From NCBI GenBank assembly GCA_946406115.1, contig OX291555.1, positions 12,852,001 to 12,916,000 on the forward strand: a stretch of 64,000 nt of DNA, read 5' to 3'. Position 1 is the stretch's first letter; each line of letters opens with the position of its first letter. Below the pieces are notes generated by a model, which was given only the letters and a program-made list of their open reading frames with translations, searched no databases and was not told where the DNA came from. Below are positions 49,277 to 61,700 of this stretch, one piece after another. Made by a program: the position numbers and the translations under genes. This stretch comes from Apoda limacodes (Eukaryota; Arthropoda; Insecta; Lepidoptera; Limacodidae).

Positions 49277-49799
49277 AGATTTATTTTGAATTGAGTTATT
49301 ATCAGATTTCAAGAGATTAAAATGGCTTATTGATAAATATTTGTTATTCCTTGTCGCCTGCAGAAATGTAATAGTAAGGATTTTTTTATTTGGAAACCAT
49401 TTCCAAAAAATACATCGTCCATTTTGGAATAATTGTAGACTGAAAGAGGCGGCACTGATTTCTTGGGTAAACATTCTCTTAAATCACCCGCACACTAAAA
49501 ACAGCATGACAAACCTCAACGTCATAAAACCAAACTTTGTAGTATTTATATTCGTCTGTCGTTTAGTATATTTAAAGATATACAAAGTTTTTTTAAGGCT
49601 CTTTCTTACCTCATACGTTCCAAATTAGTCTATCAGGCAAACCCAGTGCGCATTGTGGACTACATAATACATTTTTTTTGACGTATGGAGGTTTCCTCTC
49701 GATAGTTTTCTCCGACGAAAAGCCAGTGGCGTGTACTGACAAACGTGACAAACAATGTCTATATTTGAAAAGTTAAGAAAAATACTCATGACTAAGTAC

Positions 49800-49878
49800 T
49801 AGCCGGTCTCGAACTACCGCCCCTCAAAACGCGAGGCAGAAACCGAATACCACTCGGCTACCACAGACTAGTCCTTAC
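49800..49878 (-). repeat. tRNA-derived SINE head
   Basis: On the minus strand an A-box (tagccgagtggt, rc of 49849-49860) precedes a B-box (ggtagttcgagaccgg, rc of 49803-49818) by about 35 bases, as in tRNA-Leu/Ser-like SINEs. No acceptor-stem pairing is visible, so it is not a tRNA gene. Confidence 0.55.
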
Positions 49879-50187
49879 TAAATTCCTTAACCTAAAAATA
49901 TAATATCTCAAGACGTAACATTCTGGGCACGCAAGGCGACGCTCGCGGAATGAAATAATAGCGACATTGAGTGAAAACGAGGGCTTAGGATAAGTCGGGC
50001 TTTTCATACAGAGCATTAGGCTGGATATAGCGACAACTTTGACTTCTTTTTCCGTAGTGTTTTAACCTAAAAATATTTATAACGACATGGTATGGTATAA
50101 ATGACAAAAGTAACGCTGGAACAACCATTATTTTTCATGTACTACTATGACTCGTTAACAGATAACAGCACTATAAAGCCCAAAATA

Positions 50188-50233
50188 CCCTAAATTACTG
50201 CCATCGAAAACCCTAAATTACTGCCATCGAAAA
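50188..50233. repeat. Two-copy 23-base tandem duplication
   Basis: The unit ccctaaattactgccatcga followed by 'aaa' occurs twice in a row, identical as read. Confidence 0.85.
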
Positions 50234-50867
50234 CTATCCTTATTTAAGTAGACTTTTAAACAGTACTTTCGGATCGTCAGTTTAACTATTTTTATTTTTA
50301 TCTGTACTTTACTACAGATCGGTTTTTTACCGAGAAGACCCGGCAAGAACTAAGCATTTTTTTCTTAATGTTGGACAATTCCATATTAAAAATAAATATA
50401 ACAATAATACACGATAATAATTGCCTTACAATTAAATTAAGTTCATAATTATACAATAATAATAATTTTAATCCTTTCTAGCATTTTTTACTTGATATAT
50501 ACATTTATTTTGTAATTGTTTTTATTTTCATTAATACTGGTACATATATTTTAACACAAACTCTATTGAAGCAAAAAACATTATATTGTAAATACTACGC
50601 ATTATTATGAAGACATTTTGAAACTACCAATTTATTTAATTTCTTGTAATAATATTGTGTAAGACTTTTTACGTAGATATGACAGATAACAGTTAAAACA
50701 TGAAATATTTTTGAATAATTTTTACTTTTTACGCTATCTAGTTAAAATTTTTTTGTCACTATAGTACACTTCTGTCTGTATTTTAAGCTTAATTGTTTTT
50801 GTATGAGTATCCGATTAAGACACCAGTAAGACGTTTCACACGGTTTTTAAACATCCAATATTGTCAT

Positions 50868-51052
50868 GGGGTTAAAAAGTGCACAGATCACTTATTAGTT
50901 ACCAATCATAAGTGGCGCCAAATTAGTTGGTATAAGAACCCTATCGGATTGTGTTGCTAATGCTTATACTCTATCACTAGGGTTCTTTTACATACTAATT
51001 TAGCGCTACTTACGATAGGTACCAAATGAGTAATCTGTGGACTTTTAAACCC
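50868..51052. mobile_element. MITE-like element, imperfect 75-base inverted repeats
   Basis: The left arm 'gggttaaaaagtgcacagat' through 'ggcgccaaattagttggtataagaaccct' pairs with the right arm ending 'atctgtggacttttaaaccc' with scattered mismatches. Almost the whole 185 bases fold back, with a short loop around 50960. It lies in the intron of, or just beyond, the last recognised C1-gene exon. Confidence 0.7.
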
Positions 51053-51273
51053 ATTCAAAACTTTTCAATACTTTTGAATATTTTAGTGAATGTGTGTATT
51101 TACTTACCTTATTTTATACCACTTTTGATAACGCTTCTATTTCGTTAAAACTGACACAACCCGTAAAAAAACAATATTTAGTAACTCAGATAAAACGTTT
51201 TATTCGTAAAAATCCTTAAAATGCTAATTGGCATAGATAAAAATAATTGAGTAGTTACTTATTCAAGACTTAC

Positions 51274-51339
51274 CTATAAGATGCGTGGGAGAACTCTCGC
51301 AAGTCGGCTCGTCTTCTATCCGGCGCACGCTGCGCTCCA
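51274..51339 (-). CDS. C1-domain gene, exon f (linker)
   Basis: Acceptor TTGTTTCAG|TG and donor ATAG|GTAAGTC are both strong. Two bases, then 21 codons ERSVRRIEDEPTCESSPTHL I, then one base. It joins the previous exon through a valine codon. The sequence is charged and polar, with no recognised domain. A strong donor means at least one more exon lies further left; none was recognised. Confidence 0.75.
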
Positions 51340-54300
51340 CTGAAACAACGATATAGATTATGGCAAACAAGCAGGCGGGTTGGTGCACGACAACCCCATG
51401 CCAACGGCCAACACGAGAAAATATGTCACTTGTGTCTACTTAGTGTAAGACTATGTTAGAAGTGCTATCTGTTTATTTATATCACCTTTGTATATATTCA
51501 CGGTTTTAATATTAAATAGGCAACAGTAACTGAATACACATTCATATTATCATGGTGGGGGCAGTTTCTTTTCCTACCAGTTGTAGTCCTACAGGGCAGG
51601 TAGTAAGCGCATTGCTGCAACACTGTTCCTGATAGTGTTGCACTTACTCACTTGCCGTACCGAGCCCTTAAGTCTGAGAGACTTCGCTTCCCTGTGTGTA
51701 TTCTATCGCTTGCACAATGGGATGAGTTCTGAGGAATTATTCAAAACGATGCCCACGGCTACTTTCTACCATCGCACCACTCGCCATCGGCCGGGAATTC
51801 AGTCACACTTAAGAACCGAAATGGGCGCGTACAGTGCGGTTTCAGAGAAACTTCGTCCCGCGAACGCAGTTATACCCCTGGTGTAGCAAGCGTCCATAGG
51901 CCATGGACCGTAGGCTTGTTTGCCACCTAAGTGATATAAAAAAAAGTGTATCTAGACTAATATAACTTTATATAATATGGCCTATATACATACATATACA
52001 TACATTTAAGTACAAACAAAAATTGCAGTTCCTTTCATACTCTGGTAAAGGGCGTATTTATTGTTCCAACGTTCCAAAACCGAAAGACTATATGCAAATA
52101 AATATGCATGGTGACTTAATGGCACACTGGTGCCACTTCGTGTATGTGTGGGGTCGAGCGCCGAGCGAGCGTGTGCAAGCAAAGTTCAACCGTGCGGCGC
52201 GGCCGATTTTAGCAGCGCCCTACGCAAGTAGGGTCGTTTCACACACCGCGCGCATCAAGCACACATGTGTCAGTGTCGCTTATTTCCGTAAGAATAGTTT
52301 GGTTATGACCAAACCACAATAACAGATGAGTTAACCCTAGAACCCTACTCGGTAGCACTCTTTAAGGTTAAGTATTTTTATTTATTTTACGGATTTATGA
52401 ATGCACAAATTTGACTTCCCGCGTATTTTACCTTTACATCAAGCGCTACGAATTGGTCAGTGACACGGTAAAAGTAGGGCGGTAAGAATGCATGCACGTG
52501 TGTCCTTGGGTACTGTAGCACCCAGGTGTAGTAACAATGTAAGTTTTTAAAATTTTATAATTGTTATTTTTAGGGTTCCTTACCAAGAAACGAGACCCTA
52601 TTACTAAGACCGTCCGTCCGTTCATCCGTCCGTCTGTCACCAGGCTGTATCTCATGAACCGTGATAGGTAGACAGTTGAAATTTTCACAGATAAAAGATT
52701 AAATACATCATTTCTGCTGCCGCTACAACAAATACTATTAAACAGAATAAAATAAATATTTAAAGGGGCTCCTATACAGCAAGCGTGATTTTTTTATTGC
52801 TGTTTTATAGATAATGGTACGAAACCCTTCGTGCGCGAGTCCGACTCGCAATTGGCCGATTTTTTCAACCTTTAAATTTTAATGTTAAACTATCATGGAT
52901 AGTGTAAAGATTATGTTAAATAGTTGATTGGTGAGATTATGTTGTAATTTTACAGGTAACCTATAAAATCCAATTTTGGTTCATTTTTCCAATAAAATAT
53001 AAAAATTCGTAGATCACAACAGTGAATTTTGGCGTATTGTCTACAGATGGCAGTGAACACAGAATCGAACGATGAGGCAATACAACTTATAGTAAATCAG
53101 GAATCTAGTGATGAGCAAGACCTGGTTAATCATGGACCCGTTACAGAAGAATCTGATAATGCACATGATGGTGTTGTAGAAGATTTTCGTCAAGAGGATG
53201 TGGAAGCTTAAGCAAATGAGGATAAAGAATGATCAAGTAGCGATAATAATTATTATATGCAATGAATAGGGTTGGGTTTTCTCAAAAGCAAATAATAAGC
53301 CTATATATAAAATATCGCCGTACTTTTCTAAAAGAATTAGGACTGAATCTTATGGGCCAAATTATTTTGGCGATTTTTGAGTCCTGCGCCTCCTGGATCT
53401 GAATGTCACTCAAAGGGGCCTTGTGGTTCCTGCCTAAGAAATAGGGATCGGAAGAGCAAGACCAGATTCACTAAGTGCAAAATTCCAATTAGCTTGGAAC
53501 ACCATGTGAAAGTGTGCCAAAAATGCTCAAATTAATTTACTATTTTATATTATAATTTCCTCAACTGTTTTTATGAATATAGTTTATATTAAATTTTAGA
53601 CTATTTAATTTTAGGGTGCTATAACACAACCGTGTAGGAAAACTGAAAACGCTAGACAGTGTAGGGTTTTAGGGTTAATTACTTATAGTTTATTGTGTGA
53701 CTAAGTATTACATTTAAAAATTCTTAAACTAAATATGTAGTACCTACTGATTGTTGCTGAATATTTTTAATTTGTTTATGCAGTGACCTAACGTTATATT
53801 TATTATACACAAGCATTTTCCTCGCGACTTCATCCGTGTGGACTTTTATATAAGTAGTAAGCTTTTAACTGTATACGGTTAACCTACGAAAATATCGAAA
53901 TTATACAAATTTTCATCCCCTATTTTGACTTCTAGGGGATGATTTGCGGAAAACGGCAAAACACGGCAATCTAAAGGCCAAATATCAAGTTTTATACATT
54001 TCGTTTTAAAACTAACAGATTTCCATACTAACTTCCAACCCCTATTTGACCCCTTAGGGGATGAATTTTGCAAAATCCTTTCTCAGTGTTAGCGTACGTT
54101 ATAACAGGAGCTTTTCTATCTACCTAGACACGGTTATTTGGGCAATGCATTGATATTAGTCAGTCAGTCAATTTATATATAGATATACTAGCTTTTGCAC
54201 GCGGTTCCATCCACCCTAAATTCAACGACAACTCCTCAATTATAGAAAAAAAACGACTCACACTTGACGTTTTCAAGTAGCCTATGTCCTTCCCCGGAAC

Positions 54301-55702
54301 TCAAACTATCTCTATGCCAAATTTGCCCACGGTTTCACCTACCCTAAATTCGGTTATCGGTGTAAGATTTCAACGGCAAATTCTCAATTATAAAACAAAA
54401 ACCAATTCACACTTGACGTTTTCAAATAGCCTATGTCCTTTTTCGGGAATCAAATTTCATCTTAATCGGTACATCAGGTTACGCGTAAAGAGGTAACAGA
54501 CAAACAGACAGACCTAGTTACTTTCGCATTAATAATATTAGTACGTATGTTTTGTTACCCGCACTCTGTATGCCCTTGTACAAAACGAACATAAAAGACA
54601 CATTAAATCCTACAAAAAAGTTAACGATGTTATTTATAAACATAAAACTTTTTCACAAGTGAAGGAAAACCATCATAACAGGATACGTGGTGTCATAGGC
54701 ATGTGATGAAACGTGTCTTCTTACGAAAAGCCCGAGTTTGAATAAATAATGACGCATATTGGGTAAAAGCCTCACAGCGCTCGATCTTTTTGTAATTAGT
54801 TGCCCAGTCATAGAATTTAAATGTTATTAATGAGCCCTTTTTTTGTATCCTTTGTGTTCTTTACAAGTAATTTTTAAATTGGTTTTAAGAGTGCTAGCAA
54901 AAATAAATTTTCGCTTCGCCCGTGCTACATAAATTAAATTTTTATGCAAGCTTTTATTCGAGGCTTCACCCGTGCTGAATTCGGATATCGGTGAAAAATT
55001 TCTACGGCAAGTCCTTCATTGTATAAAGAAAGTTTGCTGTAGCGCGTCTACGTGAAATTCGTTAAGTATTCCTGTAGGAAAATTTGAATTTTTCGGGATA
55101 TATAGTATCCTATTTCCTTCTCCGCCACTTTACAAACGTTTGTGCAGATAATCGGCAAAATTGGTTGAACAATACTGACGCTACGCAATAACCAACAGAC
55201 AAATATACTTTAGTTAATATTTTAACTATATACAAAATGTAGTTATATAATCTAACACTTAAATCTATAGACAGTATGGACTGCTTAAATTAAAACGCCT
55301 TCTTAACTCCTACAGACACATAATAGCTGGACATTTTAAGATGTGACCTAATTTATTACTTGTTTAAAACTTGTACAAAAAAAAAACGAAATGAAATATC
55401 ATACGCGATCGGAAGCGACTGTATATTTTGAAGACAAATCGGAAATGTCGAAAATAAAAATATCAAAAAGTTTGGACGAGTAAATAAAATAAATATAATT
55501 ACGATCGTCTTCGCATTTTAAACTTCTGTTATAGTAATTTAATTGCTGATTTGTTATCGAACGATACTTTGAAGTTATTTTTGGATAAAAGTCAAAGTAA
55601 ATTTTATCAGTTGTCTTTGGCGCGTCAGTTATAAATAAAAAATCATAAATAAATAAATAAATACCTCCCCCGAAATAGTAGTTTTATATTAAAATTACAT
55701 TT

Positions 55703-55733
<31 letters not shown>

Positions 55734-58700
55734 TTAAACTATTTCAGAAACTGTAGACTATCCTTTTTTATAAACTATTTGAATTTAAGCTTCACATGCA
55801 TTTTTTTTAAGCAGCCTCTTAACATAGGCATCTGGACGAGGAGTCAAATGAAGAAACTGAGCGACATGCTGAGAGCAGCAAAAGAAACAATCACAAACGT
55901 CTGTGACGCAGTTGTAGCTTTTTTTATTGTTATAATTATTATGATGTACAATAAATACACAACGAAAATTAAAAATCGTTGGAAGACTTTATTTTTTTGG
56001 ATAATATTTTTGGACATTACGCACAGCGCCATTTAGCCCCAAAGTACGTAAAGTTTGTTTTATGGGTACCAGACAACGAATACAAATACATAAATATTGC
56101 TTTTTTTGTAAACACATTCATATCATACATAAATACAATCAGACTCAAGACAAACCCAAATGTTTTTATTATGACATAAATGTGTGTCCAGTGCGGGAAT
56201 CGAAACCACACCCTCTGCCCATCAGCTGGCCACACTACCAACTAGGCTGCGAGGAGGGAGTATTAAATTAATGATTAATTATATCACAAATCTTGAGTTT
56301 TCACTAATATTACAAGTAAATATATGAATATAATTGCAACTGTTTAAGTGAAATGGCTCACCGTTGAGAAAGTGCGCGGTGCCCGACGCCTTTCTTGATT
56401 TCTTGTCGTTCAGCTCCTGATCTATTGGAAAATAGTAAAATAAGGCATTATTAATTTAACTGCTTCATTAAATCGTTTTATTTTATTAGGAATCGCCTTA
56501 GTCGTTATACACCCACTGGAAAGGCACTGACCACTCCTTAAAGGAGGCTTAAGCCATAGTCTGTCAAGCTGGCCTTATGCGGGTTGGCAAACGTTGTCTA
56601 GCTAGTGGTCACCGGACTGTCAAAGATTTCAAGCCACCTCTAAGGCCCCTTGTAAGGACTTGGCTTGATAACTGCTGTATACATATATGACAAAAAGAAT
56701 CCAGGACCGTTGGTTTTACGTGCCCCTAGGCGGTCACTCATCCTAGCACTGACCACGCCCGATGTTGCTTAACTTATCGCATGTGCATATCGTTTCCGAT
56801 AGACGAGTTTCACTACGCTACGAGCTTTTCATAAAGTTAAAATGCAACTTCTGTATCAAGAGGCATCGCTTTTACGTCATACATATATGACGATAGGTGA
56901 TAAGCTTCATTCAAATACAGTTAAACAAAAAAAATACAACCGAGGCCTTTCTAAATTCAAAAAAGTGTTATAAAATAGGTTATTCCAAAAGGATTGCATA
57001 CATACTGTTGTTCTGGTTGTGGTGTATCCGCTCCATGAACCGTGATATTCTATTATTGTGGTGTTCGTCTAGACAGCAGGGCTCTTCAACTCGCTTCGCA
57101 CAAGCGCGGTGCACGCGCAGGTTACAGTCTGGGGGACAAACAGGTAGAAATGCTTCTAACTAAAATATTACACGTCCACTTATTCGTAAAAGCATGACCA
57201 TACTTTTGTGTGAGGGCAGGGGTATTAGGTAAACCGCAAAAAATATTCAATTTACTGGAGGGACTGTGTGTGTTCAACGGCTTGTATAATGGAATGTGTT
57301 CTGAGAAATGAACGAAATGACGCCCATGGCTACTCCACTCACCAGCGACAGGGAAGTCACCCTGACCCCTTAGAACCTAATAGTCACGTACAGTACTGTT
57401 TCAGAGGAACTTCCTTTCGCGAATGCTTGGGTTGTAGAATGAGCTTCCTGCCAAGGTTTTCTCTATGGACTACTGTATAGGGTTCTACAAGAAAGTTATT
57501 AGATTTTTTAAGGGTCAGTAAAAGCGCGAGTGATGTCCCAGGTGTCGCAAGCGTCCATGGGCTGTGATCGGACCGTAAGCTTGTTTGCCACCTTAGTATA
57601 AAAACCTTACCAACTGGTATAAAAAAAAAAACAAAATATACTTTACCCAATTCCCAGTTTTAAATTTTTTATTGTAATTAATTAAAACGTCACCAGGGAA
57701 ATATCCACAATGTTGTGTTTTTAATTAAAGAATACATGCAAATATCGTGACCCAATTTGTAAATGTTATGGTCTACATTTATTTTGTTACGTACGACCGT
57801 TCGTTTATCACATTGTATTACAACTACTAACCCAGTTTTAGTTTGACCATTAGGCCCTGTTCTCACGAGAGTTTAAAAAGCGCTCGTGCGATTGAAGCCT
57901 TAGGGAATTATTATCTACAGAATTTTAGACCATCTGTTAGTATGTTGTATGTATAGTACCTGTGCAGACGTAGGCCTGCGGCGCGAGCCCCCAGATGACG
58001 TTGTCGCAGTGGTGACAGTGCGCCACTGACGTCATCGCCTGCAGCTGTAGATGGTGACCTCGAACCACAAACTGTCAACGACAAAACATACGTTGTCCAC
58101 GCAACGTTCCAACACAAATCTTAAACGGATGCCCTTTAGGTACGTCATCAAATATCTCCCATGCAAACATTTAAAGGGTCGGCAACGCACGAGTGATGTC
58201 CCAGGTGTTGCTTGCATCCATAGGCTACGGTGACCGCTTACCATCAGGCGGACCGTAAGCTTGTTTGCCACCTTAGTGGTATAAAAATTTAAAACTTTAC
58301 TTTAGCCAATTGGTGACTACTTACTTATTTCCTTAAATGGCACACAATTATTGCAAATACGACTTTTTTGTGTAGGAAGTTATGCCAAAAATTCTGAAAA
58401 ACGAACACTTATTTATTCCATTTTAAACAACCTTTATTGAAAAATTCTGAATTACTTATTTAAACATTTAAAACCCATAGGATACTTGCAAGTTAAATGA
58501 TTACATTTAAATCGATATCGGACTGAAAGAGTTATGCCATAGAATAGTAAAAAGCTATGACGTGGTATACAAACCGGTTGCGGGTTCTGTTTGGCGATCT
58601 GCTTAAGTCGCTGCTTGTAAGGCTTGTCGCGGACCAAGAATGAAGGCCGAGACCCGCCCACCGCGGCGGACACCGACGCTGGTCTAAAACCAAAACGTAC

Positions 58701-61700
58701 AGTGAAGACATATTATACACACATTCCTTGCTTCTTGTAGATTAAAAATTATAATGGCTTCAGACTTAAATTTACAATAGCGTCAGATTAAAAATTACAA
58801 TGGCTCCAGATAAAATCAAGTCAAATCCAACTTTATTCAAATAGGTTTCTAAGAAATGTTTGAATCGTCAATACAATGTGAACAGTGTTAATTTCTAACA
58901 AAAAGAGCTGGCAAGAAGATCCATTTAAAGTAATAATAATACAATACTTTGATAATTACAATAGGTTCAGATTATAGCCAATAGCATATCATAGAAAAAG
59001 CGTTCCGTTTCGACCAGTGTACAGAGACAAATTACACTATTGAAGCAAACAAAAAAACACAGTTCTGCGTGCGATAGACGCTAGCACGTGACCGCACGTT
59101 GAAATTTTTAATTTTCTCGGTTTTTTGTTGGTATAAAATTCAAATATTTATTTAGACCCATAAAACTAGCAAATTTGTTTGATCATATTCATATACATTT
59201 TATGAAATGAGACTGAAAAGAATATTGCTATTAGTTTTCCAAACAATTTCAATTAAAGCCCAAAAATAAGTGTTAGATTTTTTGTGTTCAGATAGTGTAC
59301 GGAACCCGACACTAACAATGGCTCGACATACTTTTGGCCGGTTTTTGTTCGTGGTAAATATAAACTTCTCTACACCCTGTTATTAATGCGTAAAAACAAA
59401 CTTAATCGACATACATACTAATACACAAATGAAATAAAAAGTCAGCGGAAAAAAAATATTTAAAGTAAAAAAGTTAATACTTATATGCTAGTGGTTAGGT
59501 TAGGGTTTAATTCTTTTTCCACGAGCGAACCAGGGCAGCACACAAAGGGGTGTGTTTAATACATACTAGCAAATTAAATAAATAGGTGTAAGGGGGATGA
59601 TTCTTATTTGTTTTTACGCGAAAATGGCATGGTGCAAAGAAATAAAATATTACCATATCCCTAAATATGCTTCCCAATACAAGAAGTACTTCACGTCGGG
59701 GCAGAGGTTGCTGCTTTACAAGTCGCAAGTTCGGCCCCATAAGGAGTACTGCTGCCATCTCTGGACAGGTGCACCCGGATACCAGCTTGGACCTTTTGAC
59801 TCGGTTCAACGACGGGCTGTGAGAATTGTCGACGATCCCAAACTCACTTGCCGTATCGAACCCTTAAGTCTGAGGAGAGACTTTGCCTCCCTGTGTGTGT
59901 TCTACCGCTTGTACAATGGGATGTGTTCTGAGGAATTGTTTGAAATTATGCAAACGGCTACTTACGCCACGGTGACCGCTTACCATCAGGCGGACCGTGT
60001 GCTTGTTTGCTACCTAAGTGGTATAAAAAAAAGCACAACAAATAGCGAGCACTCACACTATATGTTTCAACTTCTTCCTATACTTGGAGTTGGGAGAGCT
60101 CCACCAGTTCTTCCTAATCTCCCGTGCGTCCACCTCCGACACTTCCGTCAGGTTCATCACTACATCACATCTATACATCATCCACAACAGGTCCCCACTC
60201 CACTAGCACTTACACGATTTACTCATGTATTATGGAACACACTTGCTATTTGTCACGATTTTATCATTAGTTTTGGAACGTTAAAACTAATTTTACATTT
60301 TAACATTAAAGAAGCAACATGTCTTTTAGCTGAGCTTAATTTCCAATTAACACAATCAAAATACATGCATTGATAAGTGTTACCCGTTCTGTCAATTAGA
60401 ATTCGCTAGTACACATCAAGTGTAACCTAAACATGTCAAACAAAATCGTACGATACACTGACCACGGAAGGAAATCCATTACGAAATACCCCGCATTATT
60501 AACTACCTACTAACCAATGTACACAATTATCATTCACTACATTGCATTGCTTTTATACCGTTGTCGTCATATCAGACAAAACTGCGATTTTCATGCAAAA
60601 TGTTATCGCGAATTATAATTTAGTTATGAATGGTTGGTGAACGCGCAAGGCACGTATCTTGGTGTGTCGAAGAAGTGGAAGTAATGATGATAAAAAAGAA
60701 AAACATAACTGATATGGTTATTGGTTATCTTGGTATTTGAATCATCGACGATTTAATCGACTTTATTCAATCCTATGCATTTTATTTTACACTCAAACTT
60801 CGCTATTTTCTGTCTGTATTTTGTTTGCGCGTGTTACACACAAACGATGTGTGTAAGCACATGGGTATGGGTAAATATAGGTATTGTATTTATTACTTCA
60901 GCACATTCATTACATATTTGCGTGAGTCATTGGGCATTTTATTTATTTTTATTTTCCTTCAGAATGCCCCTTCTTCCTTCAGAATAGAAATGGAGATATT
61001 ATGAAATAATTTGCAGTATATAAATGCGATAGTATGTTTGTTTGTTTTGTCATTCCTTCTCATCACAACGGAGCATTCAATTTATGTGATTTTGTATGAA
61101 TTTCGTGCAGGCGAAGCCGAGGGTAAGTGCTAGAGTATTGATAGTATTAGGATCCCTTAGCTTTTCACGTGTTTAATTCTTGATTTTAATGTATTTGCGA
61201 AGGTTTTTTACTTTATCTATCTATTATTAAAATTAGATACATATGAATGTATAGGTACTAGCTACTCGCCATTACTTCACACGGATAGCACTATCGATAA
61301 GGATATGTACTTTGTTATACAAAAGACTCACATTATCTGTGTGTATTGGTTTATAGTTCTGCCGCGAACGCCGTACCTTGTCTTGGACGCGGCAGACGGT
61401 GGGGAGGACGAGAAAGAGAATTCACATAAGATGTTACTACAGTAAAGTTCGAAAGATATTTGTTACAATTACATTTTAAATTACAATTTATTTATATTTA
61501 TTAAGTTAGGTAGGTAGGTAAGTTAAGTTGGTAAATAATATTGCCAATAAGCTATAAGCTGTTGTTTAATTGTAGTTCTAAAAAAATCTTTTTAAGTCAA
61601 TTCTCTATTTTTAGGAATCAATCAGTACATACTATGCGTTCAAGTAAGCTAGCAAACCAATCAGAAAAATGTCGAAAAATCCGATGTCTGGTCAAGTATG

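Larger units (their letters stand above)
52335..53674 (+). mobile_element. Internally deleted piggyBac-like transposon
   Basis: TTAA at 52331-52334 and 53675-53678 flank ends 'ccctagaaccctac' (left) and, inverted on the right, 'ccctaaaaccctac'. TTAA target and CCCTA ends are the signature of piggyBac elements. Inside, a 54-codon acidic N-terminal frame and a C-terminal cysteine-rich stretch survive, but the roughly 350-residue catalytic core between them is missing, so it can only move with help from another copy. A 'ccggccaag' family repeat is inserted at 52567-52866. Confidence 0.9.

Noticed and set aside
57020..57060. 'catgaaccgtgatattct' resembling the 'ccggccaag' family interior
   Set aside because: The match is only about 12 bases and lies within a well-supported coding exon (d) of the C1 gene; treated as chance.
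58041..58052. Alternative acceptor CTGCAG|GCG for exon c
   Set aside because: It keeps phase but removes the histidine required as the first C1 zinc ligand; the upstream acceptor gives a complete domain.
60033..60373. Continuation of the 258-codon ORF after the RTE LINE fragment
   Set aside because: After the LINE 3' UTR the frame is open only by chance; no domain or coding bias.
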